Source: Enorma burkinafasonensis (GTDB lineage: Bacteria > Actinomycetota > Coriobacteriia > Coriobacteriales > Coriobacteriaceae). From it: DNA of 64,000 bases. The notes under the pieces were generated by a model that was not told where the DNA came from, searched no databases, and saw nothing but the letters and a program-made list of their open reading frames with translations. The position numbers and the translations under genes were made by a program. The DNA is taken from contig NZ_LR597503.1 in NCBI RefSeq assembly GCF_902150035.1, forward strand, positions 1 to 64,000, written 5' to 3'. Shown here piece after piece: positions 20,810-30,408 of this stretch (positions are counted from its first letter, which is position 1; every line of letters starts with the position of its first letter).

Positions 20810-21343
20810 ATGAAAGTCGTTCTTCTTGGTGAGATCAAGGGCAAAGGTGGAGAGGGCGATATCGTCGACGTCGCTCAGGGCTACGCCGAGAACTACCTGT
20901 TCCCTAAGAAACTCGCCGTTGCGGCTACCAAGGGCAACCTGAAGCAGCTCGAGGAGCGCCGCAACAACATCGCGAAGCGCGAGGCTGTGCGCATCGCCGA
21001 TGCCAACAAGCTCAAGGAGACCCTTGAGGGCAAGCAGGTCACGGTCGACGTCAAGGTCGGCGAGGAGGGCATCCTCTTCGGTTCCGTGACCGCCGCCATG
21101 ATCGCGGACGCCATCAAGGACCAGCTGGGCGTCGAGATCGACCGCAAGCGCGTCGAGCTCGGTAAGCCCATCAAGGTCGCCGGCACCCACGAGGTCGCCA
21201 TCTCGCTCTACCGCGAGATCCGCGCCAACGTGGTGGTTCTCGTGGGCATCACCGCCGAGGAGGCCGCTGCCGAGGAGACCGCCGAGGTCGAGCAGACCGA
21301 GGAGGCCGAGACCGTCGAGGTGGCCGAGGAGGCCGCCGAGTAG
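20810..21343 (+). CDS. rplI: 50S ribosomal protein L9
   Basis: L9 at the base of the L1 stalk. The N-domain (MKVVLLGEIKGKGGEGDIVDV, AENYLFPKKLA) is joined by the long helix to the C-domain (VEIDRKRVELGKPIKVAGTHEV). At 177 aa it exceeds the usual ~150 because of a C-terminal tail of about 28 residues made almost only of Ala, Glu, Thr and Val. That acidic tail is probably disordered. The ATG at 20810 follows TAGGAG. Confidence 0.97.
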   Translation: MKVVLLGEIKGKGGEGDIVDVAQGYAENYLFPKKLAVAATKGNLKQLEERRNNIAKREAVRIADANKLKETLEGKQVTVDVKVGEEGILFGSVTAAMIADAIKDQLGVEIDRKRVELGKPIKVAGTHEVAISLYREIRANVVVLVGITAEEAAAEETAEVEQTEEAETVEVAEEAAE

Positions 21344-21383
21344 CGCTCGCCGCTTTATCGGGTGCGCGCCCGCGCATCCGCTT

Positions 21384-21424
21384 GGGGCCCGTGCCGCGTC
21401 CGTACGCGGTGCGGGCCCTCTTCT
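21384..21424 (+). terminator. Terminator of the rpsF-rplI operon
   Basis: GGGCCCGTGCCGCGT pairs with ACGCGGTGCGGGCCC around a short CCGT loop (13 of 15 positions, with wobble), then TCTTCTT. Confidence 0.75.
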
Positions 21425-21435
21425 TGCAGGGAGGA

Positions 21436-21462
21436 AAAGTTTCAAGGAGAACTTGAAACTTT
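21436..21462. repeat. Perfect inverted repeat in the rplI-dnaB gap
   Basis: AAAGTTTCAAG (21436-21446) and CTTGAAACTTT (21452-21462) are exact reverse complements around GAGAA. T-rich sequence follows, so it could be a second terminator or an operator. Confidence 0.6.
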
Positions 21463-21486
21463 CTCTTGACTTTTCCGCAGAGGAAG

Positions 21487-21800
21487 AAATCCACAGGTGA
21501 GATGCTGCTAACGGTGAATATGTCCCTCCCCGGCGGCGGTTTTTCACAAGCTGCTTTCCGGCGCTGCCAGCCTCAGCTGCCGTAGCTGTCCTGCGCTTTG
21601 TATAGAACAAGCTCATCTACCTGCGGAATCACAAAACGTACAACTATCGGATTGTAAGGTTACTGCAAGTATCGCATCAGCAGTGAATAACAGCAGGTAG
21701 GCTCGGGTGCTGTGGAAAACGTCTTCCAGTCGCGCGGCAAAAATGTGGAAAACGTTGATAACCCGATTCCGTGCAGAATGGGGTACGCGGGTTCTCCACA
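21487..21800. promoter_or_regulatory. AT-richer region with DnaA-box-like words upstream of dnaB
   Basis: Three nonamers match TTATCCACA at 8 of 9 positions: 21711-21719 and 21744-21752 (both TGTGGAAAA) and 21792-21800 (TTCTCCACA). Three more match at 7 of 9 (21487-21495, 21540-21548, 21753-21761). The region is visibly lower in G+C than its flanks and contains no gene. It may be a replication-origin-like or DnaA-controlled region before the helicase gene. Confidence 0.4.
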
Positions 21801-21911
21801 TCGGCATGTTGAAAGCCGAACGGGCCGAAAAGGTCGCATATGCGGCCCGGATGCGGCCGCAAGATGCTCTACCATTGATGGCCCGCGAGGTCGGAGAAAG
21901 GAAGGATCGCG

Positions 21912-23291
21912 ATGCCGGGCGACTACATGACGGGCTCCATCGACCGCGGTGCGCGCCAGGGGCTCCCCAACAACACCGAGGCCGAGGCCAACGTGCTCTC
22001 CGCCATGCTCCTCTCGCCCGAGGTCATCGACGACGCCATCTCGGCGCTTCAGGTCGACGACTTCTACCGCCCCGCCCATCGCGAGCTCTTCGAGGCCATG
22101 GTCTCGATGAACGAGCGCGGCATCCCGGTGGACTCGATCTCGGTGGTCGACTACCTCAACTCGCAGGGCAAGCTCGGTGCCGTGGGCGGCGAGGCCTACA
22201 TCCTGGAGCTCGTGGGCAACACCATCGCGCTCGTGAACTGGCAGCACCATGCCGAGATCATGCGCCGCGACTCGCTGCTGCGCGAACTCATCTTCGCCGC
22301 CGGCAAGATCAGCGACCTCGCCTACGACGCCCCGCTCGATGCCAAGGAGGCGGTCGAGCAGGCCGAGAGCCTCGTCCTCAAGGTCACCGACCGCGAGGTC
22401 TCGAGCGCCTACCGCACCCTCACCGACTACATGATCGAGGCCTACAACGAGGCGTCCGAGGTCTGCGCCGCGGGCGGCCAGGCGCACGGCGTGGCCACGG
22501 GCTTCCCGAGTCTCGACCGGCTGCTTCTGGGCCTGCGCGAGGGCCAGCTGATCATCCTGGGCGCCCGCCCCGCCGTGGGTAAGACCTCGTTCGCGCTGAA
22601 CCTCGCCCTCAACGCCGCGGCCGAGGGCTTCACGGTCGGCTTCTTTTCGCTCGAGATGAGCGGCAAGGAGATCGCCCAGCGCCTCATCTGCGCCCAGGCG
22701 ATGCTCTCCATCTCGGACTTCCGCACCGGGCGCATCTCGCCCGAGCAGTGGTCGAACATCAACGAAGCCACCCAGGAGCTCTCCAAGCTCGACATCCTCA
22801 TCGACGACACCCCCGGCACCACGATCACCGAGATCCGCGCCAAGGCGCGTCGCATGCTCCACAACAAGGAGAACGCCGTCATCATCCTGGACTACCTGCA
22901 GCTCGTGAGCCCGCCGGCAGGCCGGCATGCCGAGAACCGCGCCGTCGAGGTCTCCGAGATGAGCCGCGGCCTCAAGATCCTCGCGAAGGACCTGGGCGTG
23001 CCGGTCATCTCGCTCTCCCAGCTCAGCCGTGCCGTCGAGAGCCGCACCGGCAAGCGGCCGCAGCTCTCGGACCTGCGCGAGTCCGGTTCGATCGAGCAGG
23101 ACGCCGACATCGTCATGTTCCTCGACCGCTCGGCAGACGAGCAGGAGGCCTCGCGCGACGACCGCCCCGATATGGGCGTCACGCGCGTCATCGTCGCGAA
23201 GAACCGTTCCGGCCCCATCGGCGATGTGGACCTCGCCTTCGTGCCGCAGTCGACCAAGTTCTACGAGCTGGACGGCTTCCACGAGGGCTGA
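21912..23291 (+). CDS. dnaB: Replicative DNA helicase DnaB
   Basis: A 459-aa hexameric replicative helicase that unwinds DNA ahead of the fork and recruits primase. The N-terminal domain starts at LPNNTEAEANVLSAMLL. The RecA-like domain has the Walker A GARPAVGKTSFALN near residue 217, the FFSLEMSG motif, Walker B VIILDYLQL near 330, and SQLSRAVE/DLRESGSIEQDAD. No intein is seen. The ATG at 21912 is preceded by AAGGAAGG. It lies downstream of rplI, as in many Gram-positives, but behind a 568-bp gap that holds the terminator and DnaA-box-like words. Confidence 0.97.
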   Translation: MPGDYMTGSIDRGARQGLPNNTEAEANVLSAMLLSPEVIDDAISALQVDDFYRPAHRELFEAMVSMNERGIPVDSISVVDYLNSQGKLGAVGGEAYILELVGNTIALVNWQHHAEIMRRDSLLRELIFAAGKISDLAYDAPLDAKEAVEQAESLVLKVTDREVSSAYRTLTDYMIEAYNEASEVCAAGGQAHGVATGFPSLDRLLLGLREGQLIILGARPAVGKTSFALNLALNAAAEGFTVGFFSLEMSGKEIAQRLICAQAMLSISDFRTGRISPEQWSNINEATQELSKLDILIDDTPGTTITEIRAKARRMLHNKENAVIILDYLQLVSPPAGRHAENRAVEVSEMSRGLKILAKDLGVPVISLSQLSRAVESRTGKRPQLSDLRESGSIEQDADIVMFLDRSADEQEASRDDRPDMGVTRVIVAKNRSGPIGDVDLAFVPQSTKFYELDGFHEG

Positions 23292-23453
23292 TGCCTTCGG
23301 GGGCGGCCGGTGTCGGCGGGGGAGGCGCGACCTTCCCTGCGCTCGCGTCGACTGCCCGGGTGGACGGCTGCCATTCGATCGATTCGTGTACATCTGCGAG
23401 GGCGCGTCTGCAGTTCGAGCATTTTGTGCATAGATTTCGGGGTTCATAAGTTG

Positions 23454-23491
23454 CTCGAATTGCATATTCGAGACCGTTGTTTTATAAAACA
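23454..23491. promoter_or_regulatory. Two perfect dyads in the dnaB-purA gap
   Basis: CTCGAAT-TGCAT-ATTCGAG (23454-23472) and the 14-bp palindrome TGTTTTATAAAACA (23478-23491) lie 5 bp apart in an AT-rich stretch. They look like operators, but no specific regulator is recognised. Confidence 0.45.
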
Positions 23492-23576
23492 CCTGGTAAA
23501 TGGCTTACCCGATATCCTCTGACCACGACGTGTTTGTTCATTTTTCAATCGAATGGAATTCGGTGACACTCGCCAT

Positions 23577-23691
23577 TCAAATGAACCTCGAATTGCGCCG
23601 TTCCTGCAATCCGCTGTTCAAATGAATGTCGAATGGCAGGCGCCCCGTTACCCGGAATGAATGTCGAATGGCAGGCGCCCCCGGTACCCGG
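23577..23691. repeat. Tandem repeats upstream of purA
   Basis: Units 23621-23655 (35 bp) and 23656-23691 (36 bp) are direct tandem copies that start AATGAATGTCGAATGGCAGG and differ in the last bases. A more degenerate copy (TTCAAATGAACCTCGAATTG) precedes them near 23577. No coding function is apparent. Confidence 0.7.
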
Positions 23692-23764
23692 CGTCTTGCG
23701 ACCGCCGCACGCCCGCGTACCGTGAAGGAACGGTTTGCGCCCGCGCCTTCCTGCGGTCTGCGGA

Positions 23765-23770
23765 TATAAT
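23765..23770 (+). promoter_or_regulatory. Candidate -10 box of purA
   Basis: A perfect TATAAT lies 64 bp before the purA start codon. No convincing -35 box is at 16-18 bp, so it may be an activator-dependent promoter. Confidence 0.4.
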
Positions 23771-23834
23771 GGGAATGTTGTGTTACGCGCGCGCGGCGGC
23801 ATGCTCGCGCACGCATGATGGATAGGAGTTGAGC

Positions 23835-25118
<1,284 letters not shown>

Positions 25119-25144
25119 GACGCGGACCGTCAAGGAAAGACACC

Positions 25145-26062
25145 ATGGATCAGTTCGCCATCGTCATCGATAGCGCCGCGGACCTACCCGCCCCGCTCGT
25201 CGAGAAGTACGGCCTGCGCGTCGTGCCGCTGCATGTCACGTTCGGTACCACCGAGTACTCCGACGGCGTGGACATCGAGATCGCCGAGTTCCTCGACCGC
25301 CTCGAGGGCATCGACGAGCTGCCCATCACCTCGCAGCCCGCCCCGGCCGACTTCCTCGCCGTCTACAACGGGCTCATCGACGAGGGCTACACCCAGATCC
25401 TCTCCATCCACCTCTCCGCCGCGCTCTCCGGCACGTGCGAGTGCGCGCGCGGCGCGGCGGCCTACGTCGCGAACGGGCGCGGCGCCCGCATCGAGGTCTT
25501 CGACTCCTGCGCCGCCACGGTCGAGCAGGGCGCGATGGCGCTCGAGGCGGCCTGCATCGCCCGCGCGGGCGGCACCCTCGACGAGGCGCTTCGGCGCATC
25601 GAGGACATCCGCCGCACGAGCCGTATCTACTTCATCCCCGATACCCTCGACAACCTGGTGAAGGGCGGGCGAGCGAGCAAGTTCCAGGGCATGGCGACCT
25701 CGCTGCTCAACATCAAGATCGAGGTCTCGCTTACCGAGACCGGCGCGATCGAGGTGCTCCACAAGGCGAAGGGCATGAAGAACGCGGTCACGCATATCGT
25801 GAAGCTCATGGCCGAGCAGGCCGAAGAGATGGGCCCGCTCGTCTTCTACAAGCTGCATACCAAGGCCTACAAGGCGCTCGAGTACATGGACGCGGCGCTT
25901 GAGCGAACGGAGGCGCCGCTGCGCTGCCTCACGGTCGCGACCATCGGCCCCACCATCGCGACGCACGTGGGCCTGGGCGCGGTGGGGCTGTTCGCCTATC
26001 CGGAGGAGTACCACAACCCCGAGCTCGACGGCATCGCCGAGTACCTGACCCCGAAGTTCTAG
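25145..26062 (+). CDS. DegV/FakB-type fatty-acid-binding protein
   Basis: A 305-aa DegV family protein. Such proteins bind one acyl chain and present it to a FakA kinase for phospholipid synthesis. It starts IVIDSAADLP (the DSxxDL signature) and keeps TSQPAPADF, SIHLSAALSGT (Ser/Thr-rich carboxylate-binding segment) and the C-terminal domain with FIPDTLDNLVKGGR. The ATG at 25145 lies 27 bp after purA and 34 bp before purD, so the three are probably co-transcribed. No FakA gene is seen in the window. Confidence 0.9.
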   Translation: MDQFAIVIDSAADLPAPLVEKYGLRVVPLHVTFGTTEYSDGVDIEIAEFLDRLEGIDELPITSQPAPADFLAVYNGLIDEGYTQILSIHLSAALSGTCECARGAAAYVANGRGARIEVFDSCAATVEQGAMALEAACIARAGGTLDEALRRIEDIRRTSRIYFIPDTLDNLVKGGRASKFQGMATSLLNIKIEVSLTETGAIEVLHKAKGMKNAVTHIVKLMAEQAEEMGPLVFYKLHTKAYKALEYMDAALERTEAPLRCLTVATIGPTIATHVGLGAVGLFAYPEEYHNPELDGIAEYLTPKF

Positions 26063-26096
26063 GCCGGCAGGGGCATCGCCGGCGGGAGGAGGAGCC

Positions 26097-27401
26097 ATGA
26101 CCGTTGACCGTCAGACCATCGACATCCTACTGCTGGGCAGCGGCGGCCGCGAGCACGCGCTCGCGATGAAGCTCGCCGAGAGCCCGCGCTGCGGCACGCT
26201 CTACATCGCGCCGGGCAACGGCGGGACCGCCCAGGTGGGCGAGAACGTCGCGCTCAGCGAGGAGGACCCCGCCGCGGTCGCCGACTTCGCGGTGAACGCC
26301 GGCGTGGGCCTCGTGGTGATCGGCCCCGAGGCGCCGCTCGTCGCCGGCGTCGCCGACGCGGTGCGCGCCGCCGGGATCGCGTGCTTCGGCCCCGGTGCCG
26401 CCGGTGCCGAGGTCGAGGGCTCCAAGCGCTTCTCCAAGGAGCTCATGGGCCGCGCGGGCGTCCCCACGGCCGCCTACGGCTCCTTCACCGACGAGGCCTC
26501 CGCGCTCGCGTACGTGCGCGAGCAGGGCGCCCCGCTCGTGGTCAAGGCGGACGGCCTGGCCGCCGGCAAGGGCGTGGTCGTCGCGACCGAGCTCGCCGAG
26601 GCCGAGGAGGCCGTGCGCGAGTGCTTCGCCGGCGCGTTCGGTGCGGCGGGCTCCACCGTGGTCATCGAGGAGATGCTCACCGGCCCCGAGTGCTCGCTGC
26701 TGGCGTTCACCGACGGCAAGACCGTGCGCCCCATGGCCACCGCGCAGGACCACAAGCGCGCCCTCGAGGGCGACCTCGGCCCCAACACGGGCGGCATGGG
26801 CGTCTACAGCCCGGTCCCCATCGTGACCGATGACGAGCTCGCCGCCATGAAGCAGGCGCTCGTCGATACCGTCGCCGAGCTCGCCGCCGAGGGCATCGAC
26901 TACCGCGGCTGCCTCTACGGCGGCTTCATGCTCACGCCGGAGGGGCCCAAGGTGCTCGAGTTCAACGCGCGCTTCGGCGACCCCGAGACCCAGGTGATCC
27001 TCCCGCGGCTCGAGAACGACCTGGTGGAGGTCATGCTCGCCTGCGCGGAGCAGCGCCTCGACGAGGTCGAGCTCTCCTGGCGCGACTCGTGGGCCGTCGC
27101 CGTGGTGCTCACGAGCGCCGGCTACCCGGGGTCGTACGAGAAGGGCAAGGTCATCACCGGTGTCGAGGACGCCGAGGCCATGGAGGGCGTCACCGTCTAC
27201 CACGCGGGCACGGCGGTCCGCGATGACGGCGAGCTCGTGACGTCCGGCGGCCGCGTGATCGCCGTCACGGCGCTCGGCGATACCTTCGAGGCCGCCCGCG
27301 ACCTCGCCTACGAGGCCTGCGGCAAGATCGACTTCGAGGGCAAGACGCTTCGCCGCGACATCGGGCTTCGGGCGCTCAAGGGCCGCGAGGCCTGGGCGTA
27401 G
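26097..27401 (+). CDS. purD: Phosphoribosylamine-glycine ligase
   Basis: GAR synthetase, which joins phosphoribosylamine and glycine with ATP in de novo purine synthesis. It is 434 aa with the ATP-grasp fold. [12 protein letters not shown] at the N-terminus binds phosphoribosylamine, [14 protein letters not shown] near residue 150 binds ATP, and [10 protein letters not shown] and [11 protein letters not shown] are PurD signatures. GGGAGGAGGAG precedes the ATG. It is the last gene of the purA-degV-purD run and is followed by a hairpin terminator. Confidence 0.97.
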   Translation: MTVDRQTIDILLLGSGGREHALAMKLAESPRCGTLYIAPGNGGTAQVGENVALSEEDPAAVADFAVNAGVGLVVIGPEAPLVAGVADAVRAAGIACFGPGAAGAEVEGSKRFSKELMGRAGVPTAAYGSFTDEASALAYVREQGAPLVVKADGLAAGKGVVVATELAEAEEAVRECFAGAFGAAGSTVVIEEMLTGPECSLLAFTDGKTVRPMATAQDHKRALEGDLGPNTGGMGVYSPVPIVTDDELAAMKQALVDTVAELAAEGIDYRGCLYGGFMLTPEGPKVLEFNARFGDPETQVILPRLENDLVEVMLACAEQRLDEVELSWRDSWAVAVVLTSAGYPGSYEKGKVITGVEDAEAMEGVTVYHAGTAVRDDGELVTSGGRVIAVTALGDTFEAARDLAYEACGKIDFEGKTLRRDIGLRALKGREAWA

Positions 27402-27448
27402 GGGCGGTTGCCCCCCGATCGGGCGGTCGAGAAAACAGCACGACGTTC

Positions 27449-27482
27449 AAGCGGGCGCGGGCCGTTGGGTCCGTGCCCGCTT
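27449..27482 (+). terminator. Terminator after purD
   Basis: AAGCGGGCGCGG (27449-27460) pairs with CCGTGCCCGCTT (27471-27482) with one G-T wobble. It lies between the convergent purD and hydrolase genes. Confidence 0.65.
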
Positions 27483-27566
27483 CAGTTAGCGCCCGGATGA
27501 GCGTGCTTCTGTCGAGGCACAGATGCAGGCGCACTCCGCAAGCCGGCACAAAACCGCCCGAACGCG

Positions 27567-28439
27567 CTACCCGCGCTGGCCCCGCTGCTCCATCCAGGAA
27601 AGGGCCTGCCGGTAGACCTGCATGCCGGTCGCGTCGGTGACGTCGCGGTCGAAGTCATGCGGCAGGTAGTAGACGGTCTTCATGACGGCGTCGGGCGCGA
27701 GGCGCGCGAGCGTCTTCGAGATGCGCAGCGGCACGTCCTCGTCGCCGGAGCTCGCCGTCGCGAAGAGGGGAGGCAGCTGGGCGATGTCCTCGGCCGTGAG
27801 CGACCAGGCCTCGGGCGTGCGCTCGCTCGAGGCGCCGTCGAGGCCCATGAGGTCGAGCCAGGCCCCCTCGTGCTGGCGCGCGTAGACGTAGAGCCCGTAG
27901 CGCAGCGGCTTGGGGCCCGAGGTGGGCGGCTCGTCGCGCACCATCCCGGCGACGGTCGCCTGCGAGACCTCGGGCAGCGCGGCGTACGCCTTCGCGGGCT
28001 CGCGGAAGGCAGGGTCGGTGAGGTCGTAGTAGCCGTAGAAGCTCAGGATGCCAAGGGGCTGCGGCAGCGGGGCCTCGGCGGCGCGCCGGCGGATCTCCCG
28101 CGCGAGCACGAGCGCGAGGTACGCCCCTGCCGAGCGCCCGAAGAGGAAGTAGCCATCGAGCTCGCCTGTCTGGATGGGCCGCGCGATCGCGCCCTCCCAG
28201 CAGGAGAAGAGGGCCTCTGCCGTCTCGGGCAGCGCGGACTCGGGCGCGAGCGGGTAGTCGGCGCAGACGAGCGTGTAGCCGGCATCCGCGAACGCGCGCA
28301 CGTAGGGCGCGGGCAGATCGTCGCGCTCACCGTACACGAGGCCGCCGCCGTGCAGGTAGAACACGGCGATGCGCTGGTCCGCCTCCGCGCGGGGCGGGAC
28401 GACGGTCGTGAGCCCTGCGTTCGTGTCTGCCATGGCCAT
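27567..28439 (-). CDS. Alpha/beta-hydrolase (HSL/esterase type) coupled to pucR
   Basis: A 290-aa hydrolase of the hormone-sensitive-lipase-like alpha/beta fold. It has the oxyanion motif HGGG near residue 31, the nucleophile elbow GRSAG near 102, an Asp in SSGDEDVP and the final His in LPHDF. No signal peptide, so it is cytoplasmic. The ATG overlaps the stop of the upstream pucR-like gene (TGATG), implying coupled translation; an ATG two codons later is an alternative. Because it is tied to the regulator of the ureide cluster it may hydrolyse an ester or amide related to that pathway, but this is only context. The substrate is unknown. Confidence 0.8.
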   Translation of the reverse strand: MAMADTNAGLTTVVPPRAEADQRIAVFYLHGGGLVYGERDDLPAPYVRAFADAGYTLVCADYPLAPESALPETAEALFSCWEGAIARPIQTGELDGYFLFGRSAGAYLALVLAREIRRRAAEAPLPQPLGILSFYGYYDLTDPAFREPAKAYAALPEVSQATVAGMVRDEPPTSGPKPLRYGLYVYARQHEGAWLDLMGLDGASSERTPEAWSLTAEDIAQLPPLFATASSGDEDVPLRISKTLARLAPDAVMKTVYYLPHDFDRDVTDATGMQVYRQALSWMEQRGQRG

Positions 28440-30121
28440 CAGCCCTTCCTCAGGGTGTAGATCTTGTCCGCAAGGATGATCTGCAGGTAGTCGTTGGGGT
28501 CCTTGACGTTGATGCGGTAGACCTCGCGCGCGCGTTCCACGCGGTAGCGCACGGTCTTGGGGTGCAGGAACAGCTCCTCGGCGGTCTTGGGGTAGCTGAT
28601 GCCGTTCTCGCACAGGCGCACGAGCGTGTTGAACAGCTCGGGCTGCTCGTCGTGCATGCGCGTGAGGCGCGGGTCGATGAGCTTCTCCTGCTGGAGGTGG
28701 TCGTCGGAGCCGAGCAGCAGCTTGTAGATGCCTAGGTCGTCGAAGCGCATCGAGACGTCGCGGTAGCCCGAGTCGTCGAAGAGCCTGTAGGCGTTTATGA
28801 CGTCGTTGTTGATCTCGGGCAGCCGGTAGCGGTCGGTGGAGCTCGAGAGCACGGCGAAGTGCGTGAAGAGCGGCAGCGTGGACGACTCGTGCAGCTTGGT
28901 GAGGATGCGCTGCACCTCGTCGATGTCGATGCCCGAGAGCTCGCTGCGGTAGTTGTGCAGCACGAGCAGGCGGTCGCCGTTCACGTAGTAGACGATGCCC
29001 GGGTATGCCGAGCGCAGGCGGCGGCGGATGGCCTGGTGCAGCTCGTCCTGGCGGTCGGTGTCGCTCGGGTCGAGCAGCGTGGAGCGCACGAGCAGGACCT
29101 CGTAGAGCGGGAAGCGGTCGACGTTGAGCAGCGCGAGCGCCTCGTCGACGCGCTCCTCGGAGCCGAAGCGGCCGAGCAGCAGGTCGTGCACCGTGTTGTT
29201 GTTCTGGTAGAAGAGCTTCTGCTTGACGGCGTTCTGCTTCAGGATCTCGATCTGCAGCAGGCTCACGATGTTCTCGACGAGCATCGTGTCGACCTGCGAG
29301 AGCTCGGTGCCGTCGCTGTGGATGATGAGGTAGTAGTCCACCCCGTCCGAGCTGGGGATGCGGACGGCGAGCGCGTTCTCGACGCGGTCCGCGCCGTCGA
29401 GCATGTCGGGCACGGACGCGTCGGAGGCGGCCTCGTGGCCGCCCGCGTCGCCGTCTGCGTCCGCACTCTCGGAGGCGTCGCGGTAGAAGAGGCGCGCGTC
29501 GAAGTAAGCGTGCGTCTGGTAGGGGCTCGGGTCGCGCCGCGTTAAGGAGTAGCCCGTGAAGGCCGCCCGCGCGGGGTTGGTGCTGAGGCGCCGGTCCCGC
29601 TGCGTGTCGAGGTAGGTCGTGTCGGCCATGAGCGAGTTCTTGAGCGTGTTCAGGATGTAGGAGATCGACGGCTGCTTGAGCGCGAGCGTCATCACGTGGC
29701 GATGCGACTCGTAGAAGCGGTTGAGCAGCGTGAGGTTGGTGTCGAGCACGTGCCCGAGGACGTCCATGAGGATGGCCTCGTATTTGACCTGGGGCGAGAG
29801 GCGGATGAGCGGCAGGTCGAAGTCGTCGCAGAGCTCCACGATCTCGCGGGGGATCTCGTCGACGGCGCGGCCGGGCTTGATGGCGAGCGCGCCGATGCCG
29901 ATCGTGCTCATGGTGCGGAAGAACCTGCCGAGCCCCACGGCGTCGAGGTCCTCGAGGGCGAAGTAGCTCGAGATGATGAGCTGGTTGCGCCTGCCCCAGT
30001 TCTGGATGTCGGCGCCCTCGAGGATCATCGCGCTCTCGATCTCGTTGTCCAGATGGGACGAGCCGGCGACGACCTCCGAGCCCGCGAAGGAGGGCAGCGA
30101 GAGCATCTCCTTGACGTGCAT
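28439..30121 (-). CDS. PucR-family transcriptional regulator
   Basis: A 560-aa regulator. The N-terminal PucR/purine-catabolism domain begins MHVKEMLSLPSF and runs to about residue 130 (RNQLIISSYFAL, LPLIRLS). A middle GGDEF-like/CdaR-type region follows. The C-terminal PucR-type helix-turn-helix lies at about 500-555 (YPKTAEELFLHPKTVRYRVE). Bacillus PucR activates purine and ureide catabolism genes. Here the gene is divergent from the FdrA-YlbE cluster, which is the obvious target, and overlaps the hydrolase gene. Residues near 215-245 form an Asp/Ala-rich low-complexity insert. The start at 30121 is followed by a good fit to the family N-terminus. Confidence 0.88.
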   Translation of the reverse strand: MHVKEMLSLPSFAGSEVVAGSSHLDNEIESAMILEGADIQNWGRRNQLIISSYFALEDLDAVGLGRFFRTMSTIGIGALAIKPGRAVDEIPREIVELCDDFDLPLIRLSPQVKYEAILMDVLGHVLDTNLTLLNRFYESHRHVMTLALKQPSISYILNTLKNSLMADTTYLDTQRDRRLSTNPARAAFTGYSLTRRDPSPYQTHAYFDARLFYRDASESADADGDAGGHEAASDASVPDMLDGADRVENALAVRIPSSDGVDYYLIIHSDGTELSQVDTMLVENIVSLLQIEILKQNAVKQKLFYQNNNTVHDLLLGRFGSEERVDEALALLNVDRFPLYEVLLVRSTLLDPSDTDRQDELHQAIRRRLRSAYPGIVYYVNGDRLLVLHNYRSELSGIDIDEVQRILTKLHESSTLPLFTHFAVLSSSTDRYRLPEINNDVINAYRLFDDSGYRDVSMRFDDLGIYKLLLGSDDHLQQEKLIDPRLTRMHDEQPELFNTLVRLCENGISYPKTAEELFLHPKTVRYRVERAREVYRINVKDPNDYLQIILADKIYTLRKG

Positions 30122-30244
30122 GGTGCCGACCCCCCTCCTTGGATGCTGGGCGAACAGGCTGGAATCATGCGGTCTTATGCATCAGAACGCGATTTCAGGC
30201 CACATTCCAGTATATCGGTACCCAAAAGAGGCTCATTTCCCTAA

Positions 30245-30274
30245 CGGATAAAACCCTTCATCAAATCTTATCCG
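30245..30274. promoter_or_regulatory. Dyad in the pucR/fdrA-ylbE intergenic region
   Basis: CGGATAA (30245-30251) and TTATCCG (30268-30274) are exact inverted copies with 16 bp between centres of the spacer, in the only AT-rich part of this 287-bp divergent region. It could be the operator of the PucR-type regulator. A degenerate piece of the interspersed repeat (CATTCCAGTATATCGG) lies near 30204. Confidence 0.45.
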
Positions 30275-30408
30275 GCCAGCGCACGGATGCGCGGCCCCCG
30301 AATGGTTCAATGCAGTCGCAATACGGTGCGACGAGTATCCCGGGAATGTCGCGCCTGCGCCACGCAGCGGCGTGCGACCTATCCGCCAGATAGAACAGGA
30401 GGAACGCG

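Noticed and set aside
23577-23691. CRISPR array
   Set aside because: Repeats are directly adjacent without unique spacers, only two to three copies, and no cas genes are in the window.
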